This document shows positions 54,796 to 64,000 of a DNA stretch of 64,000 nucleotides, piece after piece. Origin of the DNA: an uncultured Nitrosomonadales bacterium (GTDB taxonomy: Bacteria > Pseudomonadota > Gammaproteobacteria > Burkholderiales > Gallionellaceae); contig CAIOSY010000009.1 in NCBI GenBank assembly GCA_903861075.1, positions 1 to 64,000 of the forward strand, written 5' to 3'. How positions within the stretch are numbered: the stretch's first letter is position 1; every line of letters starts with the position of its first letter. Both the position numbers and the translations under genes were made by a program. Below the pieces are notes generated by a model. That model was not told the DNA's origin. It saw nothing but the letters and a program-made list of their open reading frames with translations, and ran no database searches.

Positions 54796-56964
54796 ATGTC
54801 TATTGTTCGTGTTGCCCTCGATATTCCCCTGCATACCTTGTTCGATTACACGGTGGATGAGCCTGTTGTAGTCGGGCAGCGCGTGATAGTACCGTTCCGG
54901 CATCGGTCTATGGTTGGTCTGGTCATTGAGTGTGAGGACACTACTTCCGTCTCCTTGACACGCATCAAACCGGTCAGCCGTGTCTTGCACGATATTGCGC
55001 CGATTTCTGATAGTTTGCTGAAAATAATGAAATTTTGCAGCGATTATTATCATTATCCTATCGGTCAGTCTGTCATGTCGGCACTTCCCGCATCGCTACG
55101 CGGTGATAAGCCCATCCCGATTAAATCTGTACCGAATTATCGACTGCGCGCAGATATTCCTTCATTTGAGACGGTTTCTTCGCGTAAGGTTGTCGCACGT
55201 CGTTTATTGGAAAAATTGGCTTTACATAGTTGTACTCGCGATCAGTTGAATAGACTATCGACAAGTGCAAGTGCTCAGTTGAACTGGCTGATCAAGGAGG
55301 GTTGGGTTGAAGAATTTGATTCCCCTGTTCAGCGTCAGTCCATTCACACCTTTTCGTGTGCGCATAAACTGACCGGTGAGCAGAAACTGGCAGTGGATGG
55401 GGTCACGAAATCATCCGGGTTTCATTGTTTTTTGTTGCATGGCATTACAGGTAGTGGAAAAACGGAAGTGTATGTGCATTTGATGGATGAAGTGCTGCAT
55501 CGTGGCGGTCAGATATTGCTGCTGGTGCCGGAAATCAATCTCACCCCGCAACTGGAGGGGTATTTTCTGAGCCGTTTTCCAGATACGGCGCTGGTTAGTC
55601 TGCACAGTGGCATGTCGGATAATGCGCGTTTTCAAAACTGGCAGCGCGCGCAAACAGGTGTAGCGCAAATTATTCTGGGCACGCGATCATCCGTTTTTAC
55701 GGAACTGCCGCAGTTGGCATTGATTATCGTAGATGAGGAGCACGATAGCTCATTTAAACAACAGGATGGTCTGCGTTATTCGGCAAGAGACGTGGCTATT
55801 TTTCGTGCGAATGGGGCAGGCATTCCCATTGTGTTGGGCTCGGCTACGCCTTCGTTTGAAAGTTATCACAATGCAAAAACGGGGCGTTATAGCCTTTTGA
55901 CCTTGACGGGGCGCGCTCAAATAGAGGCCCGGTTGCCTGAAATAAAGTGTATCCAAATCAAGCAAACCGTTATGCATGAGGGGATCAGTGTCGTGTTGTT
56001 GCACGATATTGAGCGCTGTCTTGCACGAGGTGAGCAGAGCTTGCTGTTTATCAATCGTCGCGGCTACGCACCCGTCATGATGTGCAGGGAATGTGGCTGG
56101 TTGTCCGATTGCAAGCATTGTGCCGGCAAAATGGTATTACATCTCAAAGAGAAGCGGTTGCGTTGTCATCACTGCGGTTATCAATTACGTATGCCAACGG
56201 TGTGTCCCGGATGCGCGCACCCGGAATTGCATCCTGTAGGTAGTGGTACGCAGCGTGTGGAAAGTATATTGCAGTCGCGTTTTCCTGACGCGCGTATTTT
56301 GCGGGTAGACAGAGACAGTACAAGAAATAAGCGAGCCTGGCAGAAGATGCGAGATCAGATTCATGCGAATGAAGTGGATATTTTGGTGGGCACGCAAATG
56401 CTCGCTAAAGGACACGATTTTCCTGCGCTGACCCTGGTTGGCGTACTTGATCCTGACGGTGCGCTATATAGTGGCGATTTCCGGGCAGCCGAAAAACTAT
56501 TTGCCCAATTGATGCAGGTGGCAGGAAGAGCGGGGCGTTCGGATAAACCGGGCACTGTACTGATACAAACTGAATTTCCAGATCATCCTCTCTTTCGTTT
56601 TTTGCAGAATCATGATTTTGACGGGTGGGCCGCATTGCAACTGGCAGAACGTCGCATGGCGGGTTTTCCGCCCTTTGCCTTTCAGGTGATATTGCGCGCC
56701 GAGGGTATGAGTGAGTCTGAGGTTTATGCCTACCTTAATCAGGCCAGGCAGGCAGCTTGTGAATTGAAATATCCGGTTGATATATTGGGTGTCGTGCCGG
56801 CTACGCTTGCGCGTCGAGCCAATCATATACGCGCGCAATTATTGATACAGGCTGATACGAGACGCGATTTACAACAGTTTTTACATGCCTGGCAGCCTCA
56901 TTTGGATAGCATCGCAATGCAAAAACTGCGTTGTTCACTGGACATTGATCCGTTAGAGTTTTAA
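54796..56964 (+). CDS. priA: primosomal protein N' (replication restart helicase)
   Basis: GITGSGKTEVYVHL, VDEEHDSSFKQQDGLRYSARDVA, Zn motifs CRECGWLSDCKHC/CHHCGYQLRMPTVCPGC. Confidence 0.95.
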   Translation: MSIVRVALDIPLHTLFDYTVDEPVVVGQRVIVPFRHRSMVGLVIECEDTTSVSLTRIKPVSRVLHDIAPISDSLLKIMKFCSDYYHYPIGQSVMSALPASLRGDKPIPIKSVPNYRLRADIPSFETVSSRKVVARRLLEKLALHSCTRDQLNRLSTSASAQLNWLIKEGWVEEFDSPVQRQSIHTFSCAHKLTGEQKLAVDGVTKSSGFHCFLLHGITGSGKTEVYVHLMDEVLHRGGQILLLVPEINLTPQLEGYFLSRFPDTALVSLHSGMSDNARFQNWQRAQTGVAQIILGTRSSVFTELPQLALIIVDEEHDSSFKQQDGLRYSARDVAIFRANGAGIPIVLGSATPSFESYHNAKTGRYSLLTLTGRAQIEARLPEIKCIQIKQTVMHEGISVVLLHDIERCLARGEQSLLFINRRGYAPVMMCRECGWLSDCKHCAGKMVLHLKEKRLRCHHCGYQLRMPTVCPGCAHPELHPVGSGTQRVESILQSRFPDARILRVDRDSTRNKRAWQKMRDQIHANEVDILVGTQMLAKGHDFPALTLVGVLDPDGALYSGDFRAAEKLFAQLMQVAGRAGRSDKPGTVLIQTEFPDHPLFRFLQNHDFDGWAALQLAERRMAGFPPFAFQVILRAEGMSESEVYAYLNQARQAACELKYPVDILGVVPATLARRANHIRAQLLIQADTRRDLQQFLHAWQPHLDSIAMQKLRCSLDIDPLEF

Positions 56965-56992
56965 AGTGACACATTAAATTGGAGAATTAGTT

Positions 56993-57730
56993 ATGGCAGC
57001 CGTAGAAGGTTATATCGTCCCGAAACGTTTTTATGATCGTACCGTGAGTGAGAAATTACTATATACCTGCTTCCTCTTGCTGGTGGGGTTAGGTTATTTA
57101 ATGGCATCATCCTATTTGTATGTGTCGCACGAAATGAATGATGGTAAGCCGGGTTTGTCGGTTGCAGATGTGGCAAATAGCTACTACGGTAATCGTAGTG
57201 GAACGCGTTTGGAAGCGGCGATCCGGGGTCCTATGGCGGGAAATATTAGTGATGAGGACCGTGGCGTAATGGTCGCCTGGCTAAAAGATGGTGCTGAAGA
57301 AGAGCACTATCTCAAAGACATTAAACCGATTCTGGATAAAACCTGTTTAGCATGTCATCAGCAAAGTTCGGGAATGAATTTGCCTGACTTTAGTACTTAC
57401 GAAGGGATACACAAGTTTGCCCAGGTGGATACGGGTATGTCGATGTCAAGCTTGCTCAAATTGTCTCATATTCATCTGTTTGGTATCAGTTTGCTGTTGT
57501 TTATGTTGGGTTCCATTTTTATTCAAACAGAAATTAACGTGTGGTTTAAACGTTTCCTCGTGGTGTCTCCTATGCTGGCTGTTTTTGTGGATATTTTGTC
57601 GTGGTTTTTGACTAAATATGATTCTCATTACGCTATTATCGTGATTGCAGCGGGTGGACTATTGGGGATGTCGATGGCGCTGCAGATCGTCATTTCACTT
57701 TATCAAATCTGGACCTTAAAAAGACCATAA
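56993..57730 (+). CDS. integral membrane protein with one c-type haem motif, function unknown
   Basis: 245 aa; N-terminal TM, LKDIKPILDKTCLACHQQSSGMNLPDFSTYEGI (CXXCH), three further C-terminal TM segments. Confidence 0.8.
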   Translation: MAAVEGYIVPKRFYDRTVSEKLLYTCFLLLVGLGYLMASSYLYVSHEMNDGKPGLSVADVANSYYGNRSGTRLEAAIRGPMAGNISDEDRGVMVAWLKDGAEEEHYLKDIKPILDKTCLACHQQSSGMNLPDFSTYEGIHKFAQVDTGMSMSSLLKLSHIHLFGISLLLFMLGSIFIQTEINVWFKRFLVVSPMLAVFVDILSWFLTKYDSHYAIIVIAAGGLLGMSMALQIVISLYQIWTLKRP

Positions 57731-57736
57731 TATTAA

Positions 57737-59140
57737 ATGCCTACAGACTTTATAGATGCCTTGTTGGGAGTGGTGCCGGGGGTAGAGCTGTTGTCGGGTG
57801 AGGCGGCTATACCTTACTGCGTCGATTGGCGCGGTCGTTATTCTGGGGTTGTGCTGGCGGTTGTCTTCCCTATCCATACCAGCGAGGTCGCCGAGATTGT
57901 TAAACTTTGTGCATCCCGGCGAATTGCTATTGTCCCGCAAGGCGGTAATACCAGTCTGTGTGGCGGTAGTGTTCCTTTGCCTGAGGGGGAACAGATTGTA
58001 TTAAATTTATCTCGCATGAATCAGGTGAGAGACATAGATCCGGTCAATTACACCATCACTGTTGAAGCCGGATGCACGCTTGCCAGTTTGTATCGGCTGG
58101 CAGAGTCTGTAGATCGTCTGTTCCCCCTGGGTCTTACGGCGATAGCACAACAATGTGAAATTGGTGGCAACTTGTCGACTAATGCAGGCGGGATTGGGGT
58201 GCTGCGTTATGGTAGTGCAAGAGACCTGGTGTTGGGGTTGGAGGTCGTTTTACCCGATGGACGGATTTGGAATGGTCTGCGCAGATTGCGCAAAGACAAT
58301 ACCGGATATGATTTGAAACACCTGTTTATCGGGGCTGAAGGAACCTTAGGCATTATCACAGCGGCGGTGCTCAAGCTATATCCTCGTCCGCAAGCGACCG
58401 TGACGGGGTGTGTCGCGATTGCCAGTCCTGATGTGGCCGTACGGTTGTTGTCGTACCTGCGTTCGGTGTGTGGTCAGGCTATCAGTGGCTTTGAAATTAT
58501 GTCCCGAAACTGCCTGGATTTGGTATTTGAACATATTCAAGATACGCATGAACCCTTTAGTCGTCCCTATAACTGGTATTTGTTGATAAAGCTGGATGTC
58601 GCCGCCAAGGATGCGCCGGATGGCGTTTTGCGTAGCGGTTTGACTCGTTTTGGGGGCGAAATTCTGGAGTTTGCTATCGCTGTCGCGCCTACTCAGGCTC
58701 AGGCATGGTGGAAGTTGCGTCAGAATATTAGTGAAGCGCAAAAACGCGAGGGTTTGAGTATTAAGCATGATATTGCAGTGCCGGTGAGTCGGGTGGCAGA
58801 ATTTATTGGGTTGGCCGATACGGCATTAAAGCATGCCTTTTCGAATATTCGTATCGTTGCCTTCGGTCATATGGGGGATGGTAATATTCATTACAATCTT
58901 TCTCTGTGTGACGCAAAACAAAATAGCAGTTTTATTGACCGGAATGAGCATGAGGTGAATCGTATTGTGTACGGTATTGTTGCTCAGTTGGCGGGCAGTA
59001 TCAGCGCTGAACACGGTTTGGGGCAACTTAAACGCGAAACAATACACGCGTATAAGGATCCTTTGGAGTTGGAACTCATGCGCACGATCAAACAGGCATT
59101 AGATCCTAAAGGATTGATGAACCCGGGGAAAGTAATTTAA
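57737..59140 (+). CDS. FAD-linked oxidase, GlcD/D-2-hydroxyacid dehydrogenase type
   Basis: VPQGGNTSLCGGSVP, GGNLSTNAGGIGVLRYG, FGHMGDGNIHYNL, SAEHGLGQLK. Confidence 0.92.
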   Translation: MPTDFIDALLGVVPGVELLSGEAAIPYCVDWRGRYSGVVLAVVFPIHTSEVAEIVKLCASRRIAIVPQGGNTSLCGGSVPLPEGEQIVLNLSRMNQVRDIDPVNYTITVEAGCTLASLYRLAESVDRLFPLGLTAIAQQCEIGGNLSTNAGGIGVLRYGSARDLVLGLEVVLPDGRIWNGLRRLRKDNTGYDLKHLFIGAEGTLGIITAAVLKLYPRPQATVTGCVAIASPDVAVRLLSYLRSVCGQAISGFEIMSRNCLDLVFEHIQDTHEPFSRPYNWYLLIKLDVAAKDAPDGVLRSGLTRFGGEILEFAIAVAPTQAQAWWKLRQNISEAQKREGLSIKHDIAVPVSRVAEFIGLADTALKHAFSNIRIVAFGHMGDGNIHYNLSLCDAKQNSSFIDRNEHEVNRIVYGIVAQLAGSISAEHGLGQLKRETIHAYKDPLELELMRTIKQALDPKGLMNPGKVI

Positions 59141-59233
59141 AGTCAACGTTAAGCGGCCAGGAAAAATAGTCATGTGTTCCCGTTGTTTTAGGCTGCTGCG
59201 TTCATGTTTTTATCCGTTCTGTGAGGTGCTGTT

Positions 59234-61135
59234 TTGAATGCAGTCTACGCTTCCCAGTTGGCTTTTTTTGCCGTACATGCGCCGTTTGACCGTATGGAAA
59301 TGGCGCATTTGTTGTGGATGATAGCGCGGCTAAAACTGGGCTATTATGCGCAAGGCGAGGTGATTGTTGCGCCTGAACAGGGTGTGGTTGAACGATTTCT
59401 GGTCATTAAGCAAGGCTTGGTGCAGGGTGAGCAAAGCGTCGCTCATGCAAGTGATGCCGATACCTGGCTGGAGCTGACCGCAGGCGAATGTTTCCCGTTG
59501 GGTGCATTGCTTGCACATCGCCCCGTGGCGAGTCTTTATCGTTCAGTGATGGACACCTTTTGCTATGAATTACCGCTGGCAGATTTTCATGCCCTGCTAG
59601 GCTTGAGTGCGCCCTTCCGGGATTTTTGTACCCGTCGTATCGCCAATTTGCTGGAGCATTCCAAGCAGGTTATTCAAGCGCAATATACCCAATCCTCTGC
59701 TGAACAACAGTCGTTGACCAGTCCGCTGTCGTCCATTATCTGTCGTGCGCCGGTTACCTGTACGCCCGATACGTCGGTGCGTGATGTGCTTGCACGTATG
59801 CACGAATTACGCGTAGGCTCAATGATTGCGGTTGATGAGCAGGGTCGGCCGTTGGGCATACTGACTTTGCCTGATGTGCTCGAACGTATTGCATTGCCGC
59901 AAATTGATATTGATCAAGCCGTGATCGGTATTATGACGACACAGCTTACCTTTTTGTCTCCGCAAGCCTTGGCATACGAGGCCGCGTTAACGATGGCTAA
60001 GTTGGGTTTTCGTCATGTGCTGGTGGTCGAGAATGAGCGTTTGGTCGGTTTGGTGTCTGAAAAAGATCTGTTTGCTTTGCAGCGGGTGGGATTGCGCCAA
60101 ATTGGCTCAAGCATACGGCATGCAAAGACTTGCCAGGAATTTCAGCAGTCTGCTGCCGATATTCGTCGCATGGCTCATAACATGATGGCGCAAGGGGTGA
60201 CGGCCGAGCAACTAACCCAGTTTATTTCAACTTTTAATGACCAACTCGCGGCGCGTATTGTCGAGTTGGAATATGCAGCCAGTGGTGTGAGTGATTCGCC
60301 CTTTGCGGGGCGGTTATGCTGGATGGCCTTGGGTTCTGAGGGGCGTTTCGAGCAAACCCTCAGTACCGATCAGGATAATGCATTGATTTTTACCGTGCCT
60401 GAAGGTATGACCGCAAACAACGTGAGGGAATGGATATTGCCTGTTGCTCGTCGTATCAATGAAACCCTGGCTTTATGTGGTTTTCCGCTGTGCCGGGGTA
60501 ATGTGATGGCATCGAATCCGGAGTGGTGTTTGTCGTTGGATGAATGGAAGCGAAAATTTTCCGATTGGATCGTTAATGGAACGCCACTCGCCTTGCTGCA
60601 CGCTTCGATATTCTTTGATTTTAGATCTGTGCAGGGTGCGCATGATTTGGCCGAAGGCTTGCGCGGCTGGCTTATGAAGGTTGCGGTTGAGAATGCCCGT
60701 TTCTTACATCAAATGGCAGAAAATGCGCTCGTTATTCGCCCGCCCTTGGGGCTGGTGCGCGATTTTGTGGTGGGAAAAGAACATAAGCTAGATCTTAAAC
60801 TTAGCGGTATTACCCCTTTTGTGGATGCGGCGCGTATTTTTAGTCTTGCGACGGGTATAACGCAGACCAGTACGATACAGCGTTTGCGGGCGAGTGCAGC
60901 GAGTTTGAAAATTCATCCTTCAGAAATCGAAGCATGGGTAGATGCGTTCATGTTTATTCAGGTTTTGCGTATGCGTCATCATGATGAGGGGCAGGCGCAG
61001 GGTTTGGGCGACGATGAGCTCGATAATCTTATTGACCCGGAATCTCTGCATGAGCTGGACAGACGTATTTTGAAAGAGGCTTTTCGCCAGGCGCGCAAGT
61101 TACAAGCCAGATTAGCGCTGGAGTATCACCTGTGA
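59234..61135 (+). CDS. cyclic-nucleotide-binding/CBS/DUF294 putative nucleotidyltransferase
   Basis: cNMP-like N-terminus; two CBS repeats (MHELRVGSMIAVDEQGRPLGILTLPDVLERI, LGFRHVLVVENERLVGLVSEKDLF); MALGSEGRFEQTLSTDQDNALI nucleotidyltransferase motif. Confidence 0.9.
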   Translation: MNAVYASQLAFFAVHAPFDRMEMAHLLWMIARLKLGYYAQGEVIVAPEQGVVERFLVIKQGLVQGEQSVAHASDADTWLELTAGECFPLGALLAHRPVASLYRSVMDTFCYELPLADFHALLGLSAPFRDFCTRRIANLLEHSKQVIQAQYTQSSAEQQSLTSPLSSIICRAPVTCTPDTSVRDVLARMHELRVGSMIAVDEQGRPLGILTLPDVLERIALPQIDIDQAVIGIMTTQLTFLSPQALAYEAALTMAKLGFRHVLVVENERLVGLVSEKDLFALQRVGLRQIGSSIRHAKTCQEFQQSAADIRRMAHNMMAQGVTAEQLTQFISTFNDQLAARIVELEYAASGVSDSPFAGRLCWMALGSEGRFEQTLSTDQDNALIFTVPEGMTANNVREWILPVARRINETLALCGFPLCRGNVMASNPEWCLSLDEWKRKFSDWIVNGTPLALLHASIFFDFRSVQGAHDLAEGLRGWLMKVAVENARFLHQMAENALVIRPPLGLVRDFVVGKEHKLDLKLSGITPFVDAARIFSLATGITQTSTIQRLRASAASLKIHPSEIEAWVDAFMFIQVLRMRHHDEGQAQGLGDDELDNLIDPESLHELDRRILKEAFRQARKLQARLALEYHL

Positions 61136-61839
61136 TAGGCCGTTTGCTAGGCTGGTTGCGCAGTCAGCATAATTTGACGCAGGTGCAACAACATAAACTG
61201 TCCGACTGGCGAGACATCCCCTCTGTCACAAGGCCTCGGGCAATAAATTCGTCGCGTTGTGTGGTGGTGGATGTGGAAACCAGCGGTCTGAATTTGTGGG
61301 AGGACAGGTTGATCTCCATTGGTGCGGTGGCAGTGGTCAACGGGAAGATTGATCTGGGCGATTGTTTTTATAGTGTATTGCAGCAAGAAACCGCGAGTGA
61401 CAGGGAAAATATTTTGCTGCACGGGATCGGGGTTTTCGAGCAGACTGAGGGGGTGCCGGCAGCGGATGCCTTATTGGCATTTTTACATTTTTTGCAAAAA
61501 GACCCGTTGATCGCCTTTCACGTAACCTTCGATAAAACCATGATTGTTCGCGCCATGCGCAAATATCTGGGCTATTCTTTCAATCATCTTTGGTCTGATA
61601 TGGCGTATGTTATGCCTGCGCTCAATCCGGAGTTGGCTTCACGTTACCGTTCACTGGATGAGTGGCTTGGCCACTTTGATATTCGTAATGATGCACGTCA
61701 CAATGCGCTGGCGGATGCGCTGGTTACGGCGCAATTATTTCAAGTCGGTGCCGTTCAGGCGAAAAAAAGAAATATCATCGATTTTGTTGCGCTACGCGAT
61801 TTGGAAAAGGCACAACGCTGGGTGAGTGAGGTGGGTTGA
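61132..61839 (+). CDS. DnaQ-like 3'-5' exonuclease
   Basis: VVVDVETSGLNLWEDRLISIGAVAV, AFHVTFDKTMI, RNDARHNALADALVTAQLF. Confidence 0.88.
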   Translation: MIGRLLGWLRSQHNLTQVQQHKLSDWRDIPSVTRPRAINSSRCVVVDVETSGLNLWEDRLISIGAVAVVNGKIDLGDCFYSVLQQETASDRENILLHGIGVFEQTEGVPAADALLAFLHFLQKDPLIAFHVTFDKTMIVRAMRKYLGYSFNHLWSDMAYVMPALNPELASRYRSLDEWLGHFDIRNDARHNALADALVTAQLFQVGAVQAKKRNIIDFVALRDLEKAQRWVSEVG

Positions 61840-61942
61840 TCCATCATTACCTTGCATTGCAGGCCGCCTTAACGTAATCTCACGCTTGTTGTTTATAGTG
61901 GGTCAGGATGTCTGACTAGTCGATTGTCTTCAGGGAGGAAGT

Positions 61943-62257
61943 ATGTCAAAACCAACTATTAATTGGGCGGCCATTGATGCCAACCCAAAATTTCAGGCAT
62001 TGCACCGCAAAAAAACTTTTTTCTTGTGGGGCTTGATGATTTTTTCCATCATTTATTATTTCATGTTGCCAATTGGTGCTGCTTATTTTCAGGCGTTATT
62101 CAAGGTCAAGGTTTGGGGTGTTGTTAATTTTGGATTGCTGTTTGCTTTGTCGGAGTTTGTCGTTGCTTGGGTGATTGCTTTTATGTACTCAAAGAAGGCC
62201 AATGGTGAATTTGACGCAATGGCACAAGAAATTATTAATGAAACACAGGGAGCATAA
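61943..62257 (+). CDS. DUF485 membrane protein, partner of acetate symporter
   Basis: ~104 aa, two TM segments, directly upstream of actP; FQALHRKKTFFLWGLMIFSIIYYFMLPIGAAY. Confidence 0.85.
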   Translation: MSKPTINWAAIDANPKFQALHRKKTFFLWGLMIFSIIYYFMLPIGAAYFQALFKVKVWGVVNFGLLFALSEFVVAWVIAFMYSKKANGEFDAMAQEIINETQGA

Positions 62258-62259
62258 GC

Positions 62260-64000
62260 ATGACAAAGCTAAATAAGTATGCTTTATCCGTTGCCGCCTT
62301 GTGCAGTAGCGGTGCGGCATTGGCAGGTACAGGCGCGGTTGCAGATGAATTCAAATGGATGACCTTTTCGGTATTTGGCGTGATTATCGCTATTACCATG
62401 GCCATAACTTTTTGGGCTGCGCGTTCTACACACACTACGTCCGAGTTTTACGCAGCGGGCCGTTCGGTGTCCGGTATCCAAAACGGTTGGGCGATTGCGG
62501 GGGACTATCTGTCAGCCGCTTCATTTTTGGGTATTGCCGGACTGATCTCTTTGTATGGCTATGATGGTTTCATGTATTCAGTAGGCTGGCTGGTTGCCTA
62601 CATTACCGTGTTGCTGGTGATTGCTGAACCTTGCCGTAACATTGGCAAATACACCATGGGCGATATTCTGGCTTTCCGTAATGATCCTAAAAAGACCAAA
62701 ACGGTTGCTGCACTTTCGACGATTACCGTGTCGACTTTCTACCTGACCGCACAAATGGTCGGTGGGGGTGTGTTGATCAAAACGCTGATCGGTATTGATT
62801 ATGAAGTTTCCGTAATCGGTGTAGGGGTGTTGATGTTGGCCTATGTGGTATTCGGCGGCATGAAGGCCACAACATGGGTGCAAATTACCAAGGCCGTCCT
62901 GCTGGTGATCGCGTCAATCATACTGGTGTTTTTGGTCTGGTCTCCTTATGGCTTTAGCTTGCCCGATTATCTGCAAGCGGTTATTGGTGATGAGAAAGTG
63001 GTCGCACAAGTCGCTAAGCTGTTGGGTGACTCTGCTGCGGGCATGAGCAAAGAAGAACTCGGTCAGCGTTTCTTAGAACCCGGTTTGTTCCTGAAGAACC
63101 CGATAGATCAGATTTCACTGGGTCTGGCGTTGGTGCTGGGTACTGCCGGTATGCCGCATATTCTGATGCGTTTCTTCACCGTTCCTACGGCACAAGCTGC
63201 GCGTACTTCAGTAATCTGGGCGATGGGTATTATCGGCGGTTTCTATGTGCTGACTCTGTTCCTGGGTACGGGCGCTGCGATGCTGGTCGGTTCAGCCAAG
63301 ATTGCATCCGTTGATGCAGGCGGTAATATGGCAGGCCCCTTGCTTGCCCAATATCTGGGCGGGGGTGAGAACTCACTGCTGGGTAATTTCTTCCTGGCTT
63401 TTGTTGCTGCCGTTGCCTTTGCAACAATCGTTGCGGTGGTTGCCGGTCTGGTATTGGCTGCCGCTTCTGCGATGGCGCATGACATTTATGTCGGCGTGAT
63501 CCGTGGCGAAAAAGCGACACCGAAGGAGCAGGTTGTTGCGGCGCGTGTTTCTTCTGTCATCGTCGGTGTGATCGCGATTACCGTCGGCATTATGGCTAAG
63601 GGTCAGAATGTGGCTCATCTGGTTGCGTTGGCGTTTGCGGTTGCCGCATCGTCAAACTTGCCGGCCGTGTTCCTGACACTGTACTGGAAGAAGTGCAACA
63701 CCACGGGGATTATCCTTGGTATGGTGGTCGGTTCACTGACTGCTATTGGTTTGGTGATGATTTCTCCTAATATGACTTATCCCAAGGCTGTCATCGCATC
63801 GGCTAAAAAGGTGATTGATGGAGAACCTGTGCAAGCCGCTAAAGAGGCTAAGCCCGCTGTTGTTGCATCAAGCTTTGTTTGCGAATTGTTTGCCATGGAA
63901 GGTTGTATCGCTTCAGCCCCTGCCAAACCGGCATCACCTGAAAAGGCGGCTAAATTACCAGTAGCGGAAAAGCTGGCTAAGTTGAACGAAAAGGTGATTT
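62260..64000 (+). CDS. actP: cation/acetate symporter (SSS family), C-terminus beyond window
   Basis: Hand translation MTKLNKYALSVAALCSSGAALAGTGAVADEFKWMTFSVFG...STHTTSEFYAAGRSVSGIQNGWAIAGDYLSAASFLGIAGLISLYGYDGFMYSVGWLVAY; open to the window end. Confidence 0.92.
   Translation, partial: MTKLNKYALSVAALCSSGAALAGTGAVADEFKWMTFSVFGVIIAITMAITFWAARSTHTTSEFYAAGRSVSGIQNGWAIAGDYLSAASFLGIAGLISLYGYDGFMYSVGWLVAYITVLLVIAEPCRNIGKYTMGDILAFRNDPKKTKTVAALSTITVSTFYLTAQMVGGGVLIKTLIGIDYEVSVIGVGVLMLAYVVFGGMKATTWVQITKAVLLVIASIILVFLVWSPYGFSLPDYLQAVIGDEKVVAQVAKLLGDSAAGMSKEELGQRFLEPGLFLKNPIDQISLGLALVLGTAGMPHILMRFFTVPTAQAARTSVIWAMGIIGGFYVLTLFLGTGAAMLVGSAKIASVDAGGNMAGPLLAQYLGGGENSLLGNFFLAFVAAVAFATIVAVVAGLVLAAASAMAHDIYVGVIRGEKATPKEQVVAARVSSVIVGVIAITVGIMAKGQNVAHLVALAFAVAASSNLPAVFLTLYWKKCNTTGIILGMVVGSLTAIGLVMISPNMTYPKAVIASAKKVIDGEPVQAAKEAKPAVVASSFVCELFAMEGCIASAPAKPASPEKAAKLPVAEKLAKLNEKVI

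Noticed and set aside
61890-61935. Short inverted repeat GTCAG-GATGT-CTGAC upstream of DUF485
   Set aside because: Only 5-bp arms; too short to distinguish from chance.

Overview
The window is a chromosomal segment that reads as a betaproteobacterium (Nitrosomonadales/Gallionellaceae-like by gene order and protein character; this is inference, no search was run). It is densely coding and mostly core metabolism: envelope O-acylation/glycosyltransfer genes, apaH-waaA, thiDE-hemL-engB-hemB, PBP1a, aroKB-dgt-gltBD-hemE, hopJ-like, metXW-ampG, aldehyde dehydrogenase with a divergent sigma54 activator, argA, rsmE, trkAH, yqgEF-pyrB-pyrC', prlC, xthA, ubiH/pepP/murU/amgK, lptD-surA-pdxA-rsmA, priA, a membrane monohaem cytochrome plus GlcD-type oxidase, and DUF294/exonuclease/DUF485/actP. 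I see no CRISPR array, transposase, prophage, tRNA or rRNA. The most interesting unexplained signal is a putative minus-strand small RNA between engB and hemB (about 8624-8716). It has a sigmaE-like promoter, an anti-Shine-Dalgarno CU-rich stretch, an internal hairpin and a strong intrinsic terminator pointing against both flanking genes. Other points of interest: a complete sigma54 promoter/UAS layout for the aldehyde dehydrogenase; a perfect palindrome spanning the divergent amgK/lptD promoters; a pseudo-dihydroorotase lacking its metal ligands; apparent absence of pyrR and pilMNOPQ from their usual places; a DUF4160/DUF2442 remnant; an unlisted 43-aa secreted peptide or lipoprotein; and a cytochrome/GlcD pair of unknown role. 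The ORF track omits the window-edge genes (actP, the GT39-like gene) and the small peptide, which I added by hand translation.
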